Assembly (NCBI GenBank): GCA_040775095.1
Contig: JAXGTD010000189.1
Span: 1 to 5,874 of the forward strand
Direction of reading: 5' to 3'
Source: JAXGTD01 sp040775095
GTDB taxonomy: Bacteria > Pseudomonadota > Gammaproteobacteria > Chromatiales > Chromatiaceae
DNA length: 5,874 nt
Shown: piece by piece, positions 5,373-5,874 of the stretch
Layout of the letters: each line of letters starts with the position of its first letter
Position numbering within the stretch: position 1 is the first letter of the stretch
Notes under the pieces: generated by a model
What the model saw: the letters and a program-made list of their open reading frames with translations, nothing else
Told to the model about the DNA's origin: nothing
Databases searched by the model: none
Position numbers and translations under genes: made by a program

Positions 5373-5874
5373 ACGCGCCGTACCTTCGAGCGTGCCAAGG
5401 ACATCGAGCCCGACGCCGTGGCCGAAGCCCTGGCGCGCATCGGCGAGTTGTATGCGTGCGAGCAGGTGATCCGCGCGCAGCGCCTGGCCGGTGCCGAGAA
5501 GGTCGCCTATCGCAACGCTCACGCCCGCCCCGTGTTCGATGCCTTCTTCGCCTGGGCCAAGGCGGCGGTCCGTGACGCCGCGCTGCTGCCAAGCAACCCG
5601 CTCACCAAAGCGCTGCACTACGCGCTGGAAAGACGGGCGGGCTTGAGCGTCTACCTCGACGACCCCGACGTGCCGATCGACACCAATCACCTCGAGCGCG
5701 CTCTGCGCCCGATCCCCATGGGCCGCAAGAATTGGCTGTTCTGCTGGAGCGAGGTCGGTGCCGAGGCCGTCGCCACCATCCAGAGCCTGCTGGTCACCTG
5801 CCGCCTGCATGACGTCGACCCCTATGACTACCTCGTCGATGTGCTCCAGCGCATCGACCGCCACCCGGCCAAAG
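5373..5874 (+). pseudogene. tnpC: IS66-family transposase tnpC, 3' part (continues past right edge)
   Basis: This is the continuation of the IS66 transposase starting at 196. It is open in one frame from 5373 (TRRTFERAKDIEPDAV...) to the window end and has no start codon or ribosome binding site of its own at the junction. Numbered as the joined protein it covers residues 330-496. The catalytic Glu is E437 (5694-5696) in 'NHLERALRP', followed by the family signature 'GRKNWLFCWSEVGAEA' at about 446-461. No frameshift or stop is seen, so the interruption looks like the only damage within the window. The C-terminus and right IS end are outside. IS66 transposases are usually around 500 residues, so little should be missing. 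Confidence 0.92.

Noticed and set aside
5346..5864. Minus-strand ORF (172 aa) opposite the IS66 3' part
   Set aside because: It is a shadow of the well-conserved transposase C-terminal half.

Overview
The window is a nest of mobile DNA in a GC-rich genome. Strong G/C third positions and the families present suggest a Gram-negative, probably proteobacterial, host, but no host housekeeping gene is visible and I cannot name the organism.

Layout. (1) Bases 1-65, minus strand, hold the first 21 codons of a transposase resembling the ISAs1/H-repeat family, with a good ribosome binding site; the rest lies off the left edge. (2) From 196 on the plus strand runs an IS66-family transposase (tnpC). It is cut after codon 329 (base 1182) and resumes in register at 5373, continuing past the right edge. 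Joined across the gap, the two parts give a continuous protein with all three DDE residues (D243, D307, E437). (3) Between them sits a 4,190-bp insertion, 1183-5372. It is a RIT element (Recombinase In Trio): three different tyrosine recombinases on the minus strand in the order ritA (3248-4471), ritB (2289-3251) and ritC (1276-2292), joined by two 4-bp ATGA start/stop overlaps. A fourth gene (4520-5152) lies upstream in the same direction and encodes a small protein with a zinc-ribbon-like pattern.

Element ends. Perfect 36-bp inverted repeats lie at 1176-1211 and 5310-5345, and a 7-bp direct repeat GGCGCAT (1176-1182, 5366-5372) flanks the element. The right end carries an extra palindrome (5339-5372) that the left end lacks. 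If the element is excised by crossover in GGCGCAT, the joined circle ends form a 92-bp palindrome (5310-5372 joined to 1183-1211), perfect except for its two central bases. It contains two mirror-image core sites of the form GATAA-N6-TTATC. One mirror core remains whole in the integrated right end (5335-5350). This predicts a symmetric attP, insertion in either orientation, and possibly inversion in place.

Working model (inference). The three recombinases, perhaps with the zinc-ribbon protein, act on the palindromic attP. They target the quasi-palindromic GGCGC-ATAC-GCGCC that encodes the conserved 'WAH(T)R' stretch of IS66 transposases. Precise excision would restore the transposase gene. 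RitC has a full R-K-H-R-H-Y catalytic set, RitA has Gly where the first catalytic Arg is expected, and RitB has Tyr at the HxxR histidine, so the three subunits may not be catalytically equivalent.
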